Both the position numbers and the translations under genes were made by a program. 64,000 nucleotides of DNA from DASWJZ01 sp963792885 (GTDB taxonomy: Bacteria; Pseudomonadota; Alphaproteobacteria; Rhizobiales; Afifellaceae), in the NCBI GenBank assembly GCA_963792885.1, contig CAWBXX010000001.1:620001-684000 (forward strand), given 5' to 3'. Positions 1-8,517 of this stretch are shown in pieces. How positions within the stretch are numbered: the first letter of the stretch is position 1; each line of letters begins with the position of its first letter. The notes beneath the pieces are model-generated. The model made no database searches. It was not told where the DNA came from and saw only the letters and a program-made list of their open reading frames with translations.

Positions 1-468
1 GAGATCACCGAGAGCGCGCTGATCGAGGACCTGCAGCGCACGCTCGACATGCTGCGCAAGATCAAGGCGCTCGGCGTCGCCATCGCCATGGACGACTTCG
101 GCACCGGCTACTCGTCGCTCTCGACGCTGCAGGCGTTCCCGTTCGACAAGCTGAAGATCGACAAGAGCTTCGTCGACAAGATCGGCTCGCGCCAGCAGGC
201 GGCCGTTATCGTGACCGCGGTGCTCGGGCTCGGGCGGAGCCTCGACATCCCGGTGCTTGCCGAGGGTGTGGAGAGCCAAGACCAGCGCGACTTCCTGAGC
301 GACGAGGCATGCGCGCAGGCGCAGGGCTACCTGTTCGGACGGCCTGCGCCACTCTCCGAGATTCGGCATCTCGTCTACGCCGAGCCGGACGCCCCCGGGC
401 CGACGATCGAATCGGCAAATCTGTCGGCGCCCGTCGTCGAAGTGCGGCGGCAGGCACGCGCGAGCTGA
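1..468 (+). CDS. EAL-domain c-di-GMP phosphodiesterase, C-terminal part (cut by window edge)
   Basis: The reading frame is open from the first base (E-I-T-E-S), so the N-terminus and any GGDEF, PAS or membrane part lie outside the window. EAL domains hydrolyse cyclic di-GMP to pGpG. Visible EAL signatures are D-D-F-G-T-G-Y near codon 31, K-I-D-K-S-F near codon 52, A-E-G-V-E and the closing Q-G-Y-L-F-G-R-P. The metal-binding and catalytic acidic residues in these motifs are present, so the visible part looks active. The EAL signature itself would lie upstream. The gene ends 7 bp before the convergently transcribed miaA stop. The family call is secure; the full architecture cannot be judged. 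Confidence 0.9.
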   Translation, partial: EITESALIEDLQRTLDMLRKIKALGVAIAMDDFGTGYSSLSTLQAFPFDKLKIDKSFVDKIGSRQQAAVIVTAVLGLGRSLDIPVLAEGVESQDQRDFLSDEACAQAQGYLFGRPAPLSEIRHLVYAEPDAPGPTIESANLSAPVVEVRRQARAS

Positions 469-475
469 AGCCCGC

Positions 476-1403
476 TCAGGCGGCCACGCGCGGCCACTCC
501 GGCATCTGGTTGCGGAACCAGGTTGATTGGCGCTTCGCGTAGCGCCGCGTCTCGGCTTTCGCCGTGGCGATCGCGCTCTCCAGCGTAACCTCGTCGCGAA
601 GATGCGCTGCGAAGGCGCGGACGCCGATCGCCTTCATCGCCGGCAAGTCGGAGTCGAGATTTCGGGCGAGAAGCGCCTCGACCTCGGCAAGAGCGCCTTC
701 CGCGACCATCCGGTCGAAGCGCACCTCGATACGGCGGTGCAGTTCGGCGCGCTCCGGCTCGAGCACGAAACGCAGAACGTCGTCGCCGACAAGCGGCGGT
801 GCCGATTTCATCTTCTGCCACTCCGAAAGCGGACGGCCGGTCGCGTCGAGCACTTCGAGCGCCCGAAGCGTGCGCTGCGGATCGCTCGGCCGGATCGATG
901 CAGCGGAGGCGGGGTCGCGCTCGGCGAGGAGGGCGTGGAGACCGGCGATGCCTTCCGCGCGAAGCCGCGCCGCCCATACCGCCCGCGTCTCGCGCGGGAT
1001 CGCCGGAATCTCCGCGAGGCCTTCGGTCAATGCCTTGAAATAGAGGCCGGTGCCGCCCGTCACGACGGCGAGCGCGCCAGCACTCTCGGCCTCCTTCAGA
1101 ACCGCCTCAGCATCGGCGAGCCACGCGCCAACCGAATAGCGCGCGGAAGCCGGCACGTGGCCGTAGAGCTTGTGCGGTGCGCGCGCTCTCGTCCTCGGCG
1201 GTCGGGCGGGCGGTCACGACGCGCAGCGCGTCATAGACCTGCATCGCGTCGGCGTTGACGATCCATGCGGTGCGGCCCTGCTTTGCCGCCTCTTCTGCGA
1301 GCCGGAGCGACGCCGCCGACTTGCCGCTCGCCGTCGGGCCGGCTATCAGCACCGCGCGCGCCTTCCCGACTGCGCCCCCGACTGGGCCAAGCGAAATCTC
1401 CAT
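476..1403 (-). CDS. miaA: tRNA dimethylallyltransferase MiaA (frame broken once in this sequence)
   Basis: MiaA transfers a dimethylallyl group to A37 of tRNAs that read codons starting with U. The N-terminal part from the ATG at 1403 has the P-loop G-P-T-A-S-G-K-S and D-A-M-Q-V-Y-D. The family sequence then continues one frame over from P-H-K-L-Y-G-H-V through Y-S-V-G-A-W to S-T-W-F-R-N-Q at the C-terminus. The frame change lies near 1187-1189. Removing one base there restores a protein of about 308 residues, the usual length. Everything else in the family pattern is intact, so a sequencing insertion is more likely than a true pseudogene. The start codon overlaps the start of divergent serB within one CATG. 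Confidence 0.88.
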
Positions 1404-2301
1404 GACGCATGTCCTATCGCTCATCGCCGCCGAAGCGAAGGCGCTGCTCGGCGCCGACGACGGCGAGCGTGCGCGGAGGGCGCTCGAAGCGGCCGGCGCA
1501 CAATCCGACGCGCCGCGCTGGCTTTCACCGGGCGAGGCCTGCGACATTCCCTTCGAGGGGGAGGCCGCAGCCGCGCGCGAGGCGGCGCAAGCTGCGCTCG
1601 CCGGCCGGCCCATCGACGTCAACGCCATCCCGGCCGAAGCGCGGCGCAAGAAGCTTCTTCTCGCCGACATGGATTCCACCATGATCGGGCAGGAGTGCAT
1701 CGACGAGCTCGCGGCAGAGCTCGGGCTCCGCGACAAGGTCGCCGCGATCACCGAGCGCGCCATGCGTGGCGAGATCGCTTTTGCGCCAGCGCTCCGCGAA
1801 CGTGTGGCTCTGCTCAAGGGCCTTCCGGCGACGGTCGTCGATAAGGTGCTAAGGACGCGGATCACTGTCACGCCGGGCGCACGCACGCTCGTCACGACGA
1901 TGCGCGCGGCAGGAGCGCACACGACGCTCGTCTCCGGCGGATTCACCGCGTTCGTCGAGCCGGTCGCGCGGCGGATCGGCTTCGACGATACGCGCGCGAA
2001 CACGCTTCTTGCCGAAGCGGAGCTCTTCACGGGCGAGGTCGCGGAGCCGATCCTCGGCGGCGAGGCTAAGGAGAGGGCGCTCGCGGAGCTCTCCGCACAA
2101 TTGCGGCTCGCGCCCAACGAGACGCTCGCGGTCGGCGACGGGGCCAACGACGCCGGCATGGTCCGCCACGCAGGCCTCGGCGTTGCCTATCGTGCCAAGC
2201 CGACGCTGCGCGCCGTCGCCGCCGCGACGATCGACCACGGCGATCTGACTGGATTGCTGTTCCTGCAGGGTTTTTCGCGCGAGGAATTCGTCAGCGGATA
2301 A
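1402..2301 (+). CDS. serB: Phosphoserine phosphatase SerB
   Basis: SerB is the HAD-family enzyme of the last step of serine synthesis (phosphoserine to serine). The 299-residue protein has the D-M-D-S-T catalytic motif at residues 89-93, where D89 is the expected nucleophile, S-G-G-F-T near the middle, and G-D-G-A-N-D-A-G-M near the C-terminus. The poorly conserved N-terminal 80 residues match the usual extra domain of proteobacterial SerB. The ATG at 1402 was chosen because it gives this length; upstream codons in frame lie inside antisense miaA. The two divergent starts share CATG, so the serB promoter must lie within miaA. The 3' side carries a palindromic repeat before the convergent protease gene. 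Confidence 0.93.
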   Translation: MTHVLSLIAAEAKALLGADDGERARRALEAAGAQSDAPRWLSPGEACDIPFEGEAAAAREAAQAALAGRPIDVNAIPAEARRKKLLLADMDSTMIGQECIDELAAELGLRDKVAAITERAMRGEIAFAPALRERVALLKGLPATVVDKVLRTRITVTPGARTLVTTMRAAGAHTTLVSGGFTAFVEPVARRIGFDDTRANTLLAEAELFTGEVAEPILGGEAKERALAELSAQLRLAPNETLAVGDGANDAGMVRHAGLGVAYRAKPTLRAVAAATIDHGDLTGLLFLQGFSREEFVSG

Positions 2302-2324
2302 CTCTGGCCGCAACATCCGATGTC

Positions 2325-2408
2325 GTCATGCCCGAACTTGATCCGGGCATCCACCCGTAACCCTTCCGCAGGACAACGAAGCGGCTCGCCGGGTCAAGCC
2401 CGGCGATG
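2325..2408. repeat. Short palindromic intergenic repeat pair
   Basis: Two stem-forming units lie between the convergent serB and degP-like genes. Unit one (2325-2353) pairs TGCCCG with CGGGCA around AACTTGAT. Unit two (2387-2408) pairs GCCGGG with CCCGGC around TCAAG. Units of this wording are widespread between genes of rhizobial genomes. Two larger repeats of related CCCGG palindromic style occur at 19775 and 23378. A role as a bidirectional terminator is possible, but no T-run follows. Confidence 0.6.
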
Positions 2409-2437
2409 CCGATAGGGGTAGCGCTGGCGCGGTGCGC

Positions 2438-4147
2438 CTACTGTGCGGCGTCGAGGCGCAGCGACACGAAGCGCAGCTTGTTGTCCTCGCCGGAGACGAG
2501 GAGCATCACCGTGCGACGGCCCTCCGATTTCAGCTCCTCGATGCGGGCGGTGACCTCCTCGGCAGTCGACACGTCCTGCTGGCTCACCTGGACGATGACC
2601 TCGCCGGGCTTCAGGCTCTTCTCCGCCGCCTCGCTTCCGGGCTCGACCGCGGTCACGAGCACGCCCTCGACGCTGCTGTCGATCGAGAAGTCCTTGCGCG
2701 CCTCGTCGGTGATCGCGCCGAGCGTCAGGCCGAACATCTGCGCTGCGTCGTCCGGAGGTGGCGCTGAGTCGTCCTGCTGATCTCCGGTCGTCAGCGAAGC
2801 CTTCTTCACCGGCTCGTCCTCAAGCAGCCCGACATCGATCTTGAGCGTGATCTCCTTGCCGTCGCGCATCACCGTCACGTCGACCGTGTCGCCGGGCGGC
2901 GTGTCGGCGACAAGGCGCGGCAGAGCGCGCATCGTGTCGACCTTCTTGCCGTTGAACTCGACGACAATGTCGCCTTCCTTGATGCCGGCTTTCGCCGCAG
3001 GCCCGTCCGCGGTCAGCCCGGCGATGAAGGCGCCGGTCGCGTGGTCCATGCCGAGGCCCTCGGCGACGTCGTCGGTTACGTCCTGAATGCGCACGCCGAT
3101 CCAGCCGCGCCGGACCTCGCCGAAGCGGCGCAGCTGCTCGATGACCGGTACGGCGATCTCGGAGGGCACCGAGAAGCCGATTCCGATCGAGCCGCCGGTC
3201 GGCGACATGATTGCCGTGTTGATGCCGACCACCTCGCCGTCGATGTTGAACAGCGGGCCGCCGGAATTGCCGCGGTTAATCGAGGCGTCGGTCTGGATGT
3301 AGTGGTCGTAGGGGCCGGAATTGATGTCGCGGTCGAGTGCCGAGACGATGCCCGCGGTGACCGTCCCGCCGAAGCCGAAGGGGTTGCCGATCGCCAGCAC
3401 CCAGTCGCCGACGCGCATCCGCTCGGAGCGGCCGAATACGGCTGCTTTGAGCGGCTTCGGCGAATCCACCTTCAAAAGCGCCAGGTCGGTCTTGTCGTCG
3501 ATGCCCACGACCGTGGCCTCGAGCTTCTCGCCGTTCGTGAAGTTGGCGACGATCTCGTCGGCGTCTGCGATCACGTGGTTGTTGGTGACGATCAGGCCCG
3601 AAGTATCGATCACGAACCCGGAGCCAAGCGACTGCACCGCCTGGCTGTCGGCGCCGTCGCCATTGTCGTCGAACAAGTCGTTGAAGAAATCGTCGCCCGG
3701 CGGCGTGTCGGGTGAGGCTGGCGGCTTCGGCGTGTGCTTGGCTATGGCGACACGCTGTGACGTGGAGATGTAGACGACGGAATCGAGCAGCCGTTCCGCC
3801 AGATCGGCGAAGGAGAAGACGGCGCCGCTACGGGTGACGGGGACGCCGCCTGGCGCGGCAGGCGCGGCGACCTCCTTCTCCGGCGTATTCTCGGGCGGCA
3901 GCGTCACGACGGGATTGTCGCCCGGCATGTGCGGAGCCGGCAGAATCGGGGGCGGCGTCACCGCTTCAGCCGGGGGCGCCGGCGCTGGCGTCGTCGTAGG
4001 CGCCGAAGGCTCAGACTGGACCGGAAGCGGCCCGAAAGCCGGTGTCAGAGCGCCCGGCCGGAAGCCGGCCGGCGCCGCAAAAGCCGTGGCCGAGGCCGCC
4101 AGCAACCCGACTGCCAAGGCCCCCCGCCCGATCAATCCCAATCTCAT
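2438..4147 (-). CDS. Periplasmic DegP/HtrA-type serine protease with two PDZ domains
   Basis: This is a Do-family periplasmic protease/chaperone that clears misfolded envelope proteins. The ATG at 4147 is preferred: it follows a GGAGAG ribosome site and gives a signal peptide (residues 1-25, M-R-L-G-L-I then a hydrophobic run ending A-F-A-A-P). A longer frame upstream has no such features. A proline/alanine-rich linker covers residues 30-105. The trypsin-like domain follows with triad residues H191 (T-N-N-H-V), D221 (D-L-A-L-L) and S295 (G-N-S-G-G-P). Two PDZ domains fill roughly residues 355-569. It is downstream of hflKC and DUF2065 on the same strand, a common alphaproteobacterial arrangement. 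degP, degQ and mucD cannot be told apart by sequence alone. Confidence 0.93.
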   Translation of the reverse strand: MRLGLIGRGALAVGLLAASATAFAAPAGFRPGALTPAFGPLPVQSEPSAPTTTPAPAPPAEAVTPPPILPAPHMPGDNPVVTLPPENTPEKEVAAPAAPGGVPVTRSGAVFSFADLAERLLDSVVYISTSQRVAIAKHTPKPPASPDTPPGDDFFNDLFDDNGDGADSQAVQSLGSGFVIDTSGLIVTNNHVIADADEIVANFTNGEKLEATVVGIDDKTDLALLKVDSPKPLKAAVFGRSERMRVGDWVLAIGNPFGFGGTVTAGIVSALDRDINSGPYDHYIQTDASINRGNSGGPLFNIDGEVVGINTAIMSPTGGSIGIGFSVPSEIAVPVIEQLRRFGEVRRGWIGVRIQDVTDDVAEGLGMDHATGAFIAGLTADGPAAKAGIKEGDIVVEFNGKKVDTMRALPRLVADTPPGDTVDVTVMRDGKEITLKIDVGLLEDEPVKKASLTTGDQQDDSAPPPDDAAQMFGLTLGAITDEARKDFSIDSSVEGVLVTAVEPGSEAAEKSLKPGEVIVQVSQQDVSTAEEVTARIEELKSEGRRTVMLLVSGEDNKLRFVSLRLDAAQ

Positions 4148-4226
4148 TCGAATCTCTCCGCCGCGAAGCGGTGGAAATCTTGCCGGAAATCCAGGCGATT
4201 GCACGGCCAACCGCTTCACATTTCGT

Positions 4227-4412
4227 TCACCCGCGCACCAGCCAAACAAGGGCTACGCCGATGGCGACAGATACTACGCCCGCGATCCTTAGCGTGTCTC
4301 CAGGCGATTGGATGGCATGCTGCGCCATCCTCTTCATCAGATCGGGAAAGAGCGCGTAAAGCGCCCCTTCCAACACAAGAACAAGCCCGATCGCCGTGGC
4401 GACGTCTTTCAT
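4227..4412 (-). CDS. DUF2065 small inner-membrane protein
   Basis: A 61-residue protein with two predicted membrane segments (about residues 5-24 and 42-59) separated by a short basic and polar loop containing D-L-M-K-R-M. The pattern matches the DUF2065 (YjeT-like) family, whose function is unknown. Its ATG overlaps the hflC stop by four bases (ATGA), which implies translational coupling. The position right after hflKC is conserved in many alphaproteobacteria, so a role linked to the HflKC/FtsH membrane complex is an inference from context only. Confidence 0.85.
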   Translation of the reverse strand: MKDVATAIGLVLVLEGALYALFPDLMKRMAQHAIQSPGDTLRIAGVVSVAIGVALVWLVRG

Positions 4413-5431
4413 TGAGCGGGCGTGACCGGTGCAGGCTCGGCGGCCGGTGTCGGCGCAGGCTGCGTCACTGTGCCTGCGGCATCGCCGCTGCCCGAATCTG
4501 CCGCCGGGCCGCCTTCGGCCCCGGCCGGTGCGCCAGCCGGCTCAGTTCCACCCGGCGCGGGCCCGCCGCCCTCACCCTTGAAGAAGCGGAAAAACTCCGA
4601 ATCAGGCGAGAGCAGAAGCGAGGTGTTGTTTGCCGGCAGTGCCTGCTCGTAGGCGCGCATCGAGCGATAGAACTCGAAGAAGGACGGGTCCTTCTGATAG
4701 GCCTCGGCAAAGATGCGGCTCCGCTCCCCGTCGCCCTGCCCACGCAGGATCTCCGCTTCCCGCTCCGCCTCAGCGACCGTCACCACGGCCTCGCGATCGG
4801 CTTCGGCCCTGATCCGCGCCGCAAGCTCGGTGCCTCGGGCGCGAAGCTGAGCCGCCTCGGCGAGACGCTCCGCACGCATGCGCTCGAAGGTCTGCTGCGA
4901 GACTTCAGGCAGAAGGTCGGTGCGCTTGATGCGCACGTCGACGACGTCGATGCCGACCTCCGCGGTCAGCGGACGCAGCTGGTCCCGCACGTCGAGCATC
5001 ATCTCGCCGCGCTGCTCGGACAGCGCCGCCTCGAAGCTCCGCTGGCCGTAGACGCGGCGGAGAGCCGCGTCCAGCCTCGTGCGCATGTTCTCGCGCGCAA
5101 TCTCCAGGCTGCCGGAGACATTCTCGCGGAACTTGCGCGGGTCGGTGATCTTGAAGGCAACGAAGGCGTCGACGATGTAGCGCCGGCCGTCGCGCACCTG
5201 CACGCGAATATCCTCGAGGTCGAAGCTCAAGAGCCGAGCCTCGATGATCGACACCCTGTCGACCAGGTTCGTCGGCAGCTTGAAGTAGATGCCGGGCTTC
5301 TGGATGACGCGGGTGATCTCTCCGAAGCGGAGCACAAGCGCCTGCTTGCCCGCGTCGACGATAAAGATCGAGGAGTAGCCGAGGAAAGCGACGACGGCGA
5401 GCGCGATCAGGAGAACGGTAGCGCGTCTCAT
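4409..5431 (-). CDS. hflC: HflC, membrane band-7 regulator of FtsH
   Basis: HflC pairs with HflK to form a periplasm-facing cage around the FtsH protease and modulates degradation of membrane proteins. The 340-residue protein starts with one membrane anchor (residues 4-26), followed by the SPFH/band-7 domain and an alanine- and glutamate-rich helical region. The C-terminal tail of about 70 residues is rich in proline, glycine and alanine and is longer than in enterobacteria. The ATG overlaps the hflK stop by four bases, and the stop overlaps the DUF2065 start, so the three genes form one coupled operon. Confidence 0.94.
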   Translation of the reverse strand: MRRATVLLIALAVVAFLGYSSIFIVDAGKQALVLRFGEITRVIQKPGIYFKLPTNLVDRVSIIEARLLSFDLEDIRVQVRDGRRYIVDAFVAFKITDPRKFRENVSGSLEIARENMRTRLDAALRRVYGQRSFEAALSEQRGEMMLDVRDQLRPLTAEVGIDVVDVRIKRTDLLPEVSQQTFERMRAERLAEAAQLRARGTELAARIRAEADREAVVTVAEAEREAEILRGQGDGERSRIFAEAYQKDPSFFEFYRSMRAYEQALPANNTSLLLSPDSEFFRFFKGEGGGPAPGGTEPAGAPAGAEGGPAADSGSGDAAGTVTQPAPTPAAEPAPVTPAQ

Positions 5432-6549
5432 TGGCTGCCTCCCTGCGACGTCGTCACCGAGGGCGCCACTGGCGCCGCCGGCGCCGCCGGGCGGTTCTGC
5501 TGCAGCTGATCGAGCGGCAGATAGGGAAGTACGCCCGAGCCTCCGCTTTCCATGATGATCTTGTTGGAGTTCTTGAGCACCTTTTCCATCGTCTCCAGAT
5601 AGAGGCGGGTGCGGGTCACGTCCTTGGCCTGCTCGTACTGGGTAAGGACCGAAAGGAAGCGCTGCGACTCGCCTTCCGCCTCTGCCACCACCTGCTGCTT
5701 GTAGCCCTGCGCGGTTTCCGTCACCTGCGCCGCCTCGCCGCGGGCGTCGCCGAGACGCTTGTTCGCGTATTGCTCGGCCTCGCGCTGGAAGCGGTCGAGA
5801 TCCTGCTGGGCGCGCTGCACCTCCTCGAAGGCGTCGGCGACCTCGGCAGGCGGATCAGCGCGCTCAAGCTGAATGCCGACGATGGTGATGCCGGCGTCGT
5901 ACGCGTCGAGTGTCTTCTGCAGCAGGTCGCGAACGCCCTCTTCCACCTCGGCGCGGCGCTCGGTGCGCACTTCCTCAGCGGTGGAGCGCCCGACCAGCTC
6001 GCGCATGGCGCTTTCCGCCACGCGTTGAAGGAAGCCCTGCGGGTCGTCGACGTCGAAGAGAAATTTCTTCGGGTCGCTGACGCGCCACAACACGGAGAAG
6101 TTGACGTCGACGATGTTCTGGTCGCCGGAGAGCATCAGGCTTGTATCGGTCGCGTTGCGGCGCGCGGTATCGGAACCGAAGAAGGTCCGCTGCACTTGAG
6201 TTGGAACCACCTCGACGGTTTCGACCGGCCAGAAGATGAAATGCAGGCCTTGCGTTGCGACTTGCTGCTTCGGCTTGCCGAAGACCAGCTCCTGCCCGAG
6301 CTCGTCCGGCTGCACCATGTAGATACTTTGGAAGGCCCAGAAGACGATCAGCGCGAGCACGATCAGCACGCCGACCAGGGCGTTGCTGCGGCCGCCCCCC
6401 GGAAGCACGTTGCGAAGGCGGTCCTGGCTACGTTTCAGGAGCTCTTCGAGATCGGGCGGCTGCGGCCCTCGCTGTTGTGGACCGCCACCCCAAGGTCCTC
6501 CGCCTCCCCCTTTCCAGCCGCCTCCGCCGGAATTGTTGCTCCAGGGCAT
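5428..6549 (-). CDS. hflK: HflK, membrane band-7 regulator of FtsH
   Basis: HflK is the partner of HflC. The protein has 373 residues: a glycine-, tryptophan- and proline-rich cytoplasmic N-terminus (residues 1-35) typical of HflK, one membrane segment at about residues 58-79, then the SPFH/band-7 domain and a long helical region rich in glutamine and glutamate. It is the first gene of the hflK-hflC-DUF2065 run. The intergenic stretch to folA (6550-6660) is the likely promoter region, but no strong consensus could be picked. Confidence 0.94.
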   Translation of the reverse strand: MPWSNNSGGGGWKGGGGGPWGGGPQQRGPQPPDLEELLKRSQDRLRNVLPGGGRSNALVGVLIVLALIVFWAFQSIYMVQPDELGQELVFGKPKQQVATQGLHFIFWPVETVEVVPTQVQRTFFGSDTARRNATDTSLMLSGDQNIVDVNFSVLWRVSDPKKFLFDVDDPQGFLQRVAESAMRELVGRSTAEEVRTERRAEVEEGVRDLLQKTLDAYDAGITIVGIQLERADPPAEVADAFEEVQRAQQDLDRFQREAEQYANKRLGDARGEAAQVTETAQGYKQQVVAEAEGESQRFLSVLTQYEQAKDVTRTRLYLETMEKVLKNSNKIIMESGGSGVLPYLPLDQLQQNRPAAPAAPVAPSVTTSQGGSQ

Positions 6550-6660
6550 TCATGCTCCTTATCGTCAACGACCCCCGGTGACGCTCGCGCGGGTTATAGG
6601 GACGCGGGCGAAGCCTGGCAACGCCGCGCGCTCCGCGGGTTTCCGGAAAGGCCGAAAAGC

Positions 6661-7158
6661 TTAACGGCGCCGGCGGTAGACGACGTGGACAGCGGTAGCA
6701 GTATCGCCGTCGCTCGCCGGCAGCGGCTCGCGCGAGACTTCCACCCAATCCTTGGGCGCGATTGCGGGAAAGCGAGTGTCGCCGGCGGGGCTCGCCACGA
6801 CATGCGTCACGCAGAGGCGCGCAGCAAGCGGCATCGCTTCCGCGTAGATCTCGCCGCCGCCACCGACGCAGATTTCTTCGGCTTTGCGCTTCGCGGCGCA
6901 TTCTTCCGCGAGCGCCAGCGCCTCCTTCAGGCTCGCGGCGACGAAAACGCCTTCCGCCGCGAAATCGGGCCGGCGGGTGACGACGATGACGTCGCGGCCA
7001 TCGAGCACGCGCCCGATCAATTCGAAGGTCTTGCGACCCATGACGAGGGGTTTACCCATCGTAATCGCTCGGAACTTCCGCATATCGGCCTTGACCCGCC
7101 ACGGCAGGCCGCCATTCGCGCCGATCACGCCGTTCTCCGCGACGGCGGCGACGAGCAC
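6661..7158 (-). CDS. folA: Dihydrofolate reductase
   Basis: Reduces dihydrofolate to tetrahydrofolate with NADPH, regenerating the cofactor used up by the neighbouring thymidylate synthase. The 165-residue protein has the expected N-terminal V-A-A-V-A-E-N-G-V-I-G, then G-L-P-W, the M-G-R-K-T-F-E motif, V-V-T-R-R, and a glycine-rich G-G-G-G-E-I-Y segment. The listed start is a GTG at 7158; no ATG in frame lies nearer the thyA end (7191), so translation is probably coupled to thyA. Length and motifs are normal for chromosomal DHFR. Confidence 0.94.
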   Translation of the reverse strand: MLVAAVAENGVIGANGGLPWRVKADMRKFRAITMGKPLVMGRKTFELIGRVLDGRDVIVVTRRPDFAAEGVFVAASLKEALALAEECAAKRKAEEICVGGGGEIYAEAMPLAARLCVTHVVASPAGDTRFPAIAPKDWVEVSREPLPASDGDTATAVHVVYRRRR

Positions 7159-7190
7159 GATCGGACGCGCCGAAGCGCCGGGCGCCGCGC

Positions 7191-7985
7191 TCAGGCCGAC
7201 ACCTCCGCCCTGATGTGCGGGTGCGGGTCGTAGCCGATCAGCTCGAAGTCACCGTAAACGAAATCGAAAATGCGGTGGACTTCGGGATTGAGCCGCATGG
7301 TCGGCAGCTTGCGCGGCGTGCGGCTTAGCTGTTCGTGCGCCTGATCGATGTGGTTCAGGTAGAGGTGCGCGTCGCCGAAGCTGTGCACGAAGTCGCCCGG
7401 CTTCAGCCCGGTCACCTGCGCGACCATCATCGTCAGCAGCGCGTAGGAGGCAATGTTGAACGGCACGCCGAGGAAGGTGTCGGCGGAGCGCTGATAGAGC
7501 TGGCAGGAGAGCCTGCCCTCCACGACGTAAAACTGGAACATGCAATGGCAGGGCGCGAGCGCCATCTTGTCGAGGTCGGCCGGGTTCCAGGCAGTGACGA
7601 TCAGGCGGCGCGAATCGGGGTTCTTCTTGATCTGCTCGATCACATCGGAGATCTGGTCGATGACGCGGCCGTCGGGCGTGGCCCAAGAGCGCCACTGCTT
7701 GCCGTAGATCGGGCCGAGGTCGCCGTTCTCGTCGGCCCATTCATCCCATATGCGGACGCCGTTCTCCCTCAGCGTGCGGACATTCGTGTCGCCGGCGAGG
7801 AACCACAGCAGCTCATGCACGATCGACTTCACGTGCAGCTTCTTGGTGGTGACGAGCGGGAACCCGTCGGCGAGGTCGAAGCGCATCTGGTGGCCGAACA
7901 CGGAAAGCGTGCCGGTACCGGTCCGGTCGGACTTCTTGACGCCTTCGTCGAGGACGCGGCCGAGGAGATCGAGGTATTGGCGCAT
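7191..7985 (-). CDS. thyA: Thymidylate synthase (folate dependent)
   Basis: Converts dUMP to dTMP using methylene-tetrahydrofolate. The 264-residue length equals that of the Escherichia coli enzyme. The catalytic cysteine is C146 in A-P-C-H-C-M-F. The phosphate-binding R-R-L-I-V and the C-terminal region ending D-P-H-P-H-I are present. It lies just upstream of folA on the same strand, the usual thyA-folA pairing. A divergent promoter for the tmRNA lies upstream. Confidence 0.96.
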   Translation of the reverse strand: MRQYLDLLGRVLDEGVKKSDRTGTGTLSVFGHQMRFDLADGFPLVTTKKLHVKSIVHELLWFLAGDTNVRTLRENGVRIWDEWADENGDLGPIYGKQWRSWATPDGRVIDQISDVIEQIKKNPDSRRLIVTAWNPADLDKMALAPCHCMFQFYVVEGRLSCQLYQRSADTFLGVPFNIASYALLTMMVAQVTGLKPGDFVHSFGDAHLYLNHIDQAHEQLSRTPRKLPTMRLNPEVHRIFDFVYGDFELIGYDPHPHIRAEVSA

Positions 7986-8072
7986 CCGCGAAATGTAGTG
8001 CGATTCCGTGCCCGCGCCTATGCGCGCTGCCGGTCCTCCGGAAAAGCGGGGAAATCCGCGCCGGCGCGGCGC

Positions 8073-8101
8073 TTTTCCTGCGCCCCCAAAATCCCTATAT
8101 T
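8073..8101 (+). promoter_or_regulatory. Likely sigma-70 promoter of the tmRNA gene
   Basis: A -35-like TTTTCC at 8073-8078 and a -10-like TATATT at 8096-8101 are separated by 17 bp. They sit just before the first structured base of the tmRNA acceptor piece (about 8108). Spacing and placement fit; the -35 is weak, which is normal for an alphaproteobacterial promoter. Confidence 0.5.
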
Positions 8102-8107
8102 CCCAAG

Positions 8108-8428
8108 TGCCGGGGCAACCCGGCTACGGCGATAAACGGGCTACGTAATAAACCTATCGGACCCGGGGGCAGTACCCGGCGCCTCCACCATGAACCGCCG
8201 CCGGCAACGACGGCTGATGATGGGGGCGAAACAGGATCGACGAGGGCGTAAAGGTTGCTTTTTCGCTCGGTATGGTACCCGCCGTTATCGGGCCGAACAT
8301 ATAGTTGCGAATGACAACTATGCTCCGGTGGCCCTCGCCGCGTAATGCGGTCTGGGTATCGGAATTCAAGCCCTGAGGGGTAGCACTTTCAGGCGGGGTT
8401 CGGAGGCACCTGGCAACAGAAGCCTCCA
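8108..8428 (+). ncRNA. ssrA: Permuted two-piece tmRNA (alpha-type SsrA)
   Basis: tmRNA rescues stalled ribosomes and adds a degradation tag. The gene is circularly permuted, as in alphaproteobacteria. The acceptor piece comes first and ends ...CGCCTCCACCA at 8190. A spacer of about 31 bases, to be cut out, follows. The coding piece starts at 8222 with GGGGGCGAAACAGGATCGAC. GGGGGCG pairs with CGCCTCC to form the seven-pair acceptor stem. The tag frame runs from the resume codon GCG at 8307 to TAA at 8343-8345 and encodes A-N-D-N-Y-A-P-V-A-L-A-A. A final hairpin pairs GGAGGC (8402-8407) with GCCTCC (8422-8427). The exact outer ends are estimates. Confidence 0.95.
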
Positions 8429-8517
8429 CTTTCCTTTCCCTCTTCCAGAAATGGCAAACTGGCCGCACGGCTTGCGTGTTGTTGCAAGCGCGCGAGCCTG
8501 CCTCTACGTTCCCGGCG

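Noticed and set aside
5431..7233. A 600-codon plus-strand open frame antisense to hflK and folA
   Set aside because: Shadow of hflK, with repetitive H-L-L-L-A and R-R runs and no family pattern.
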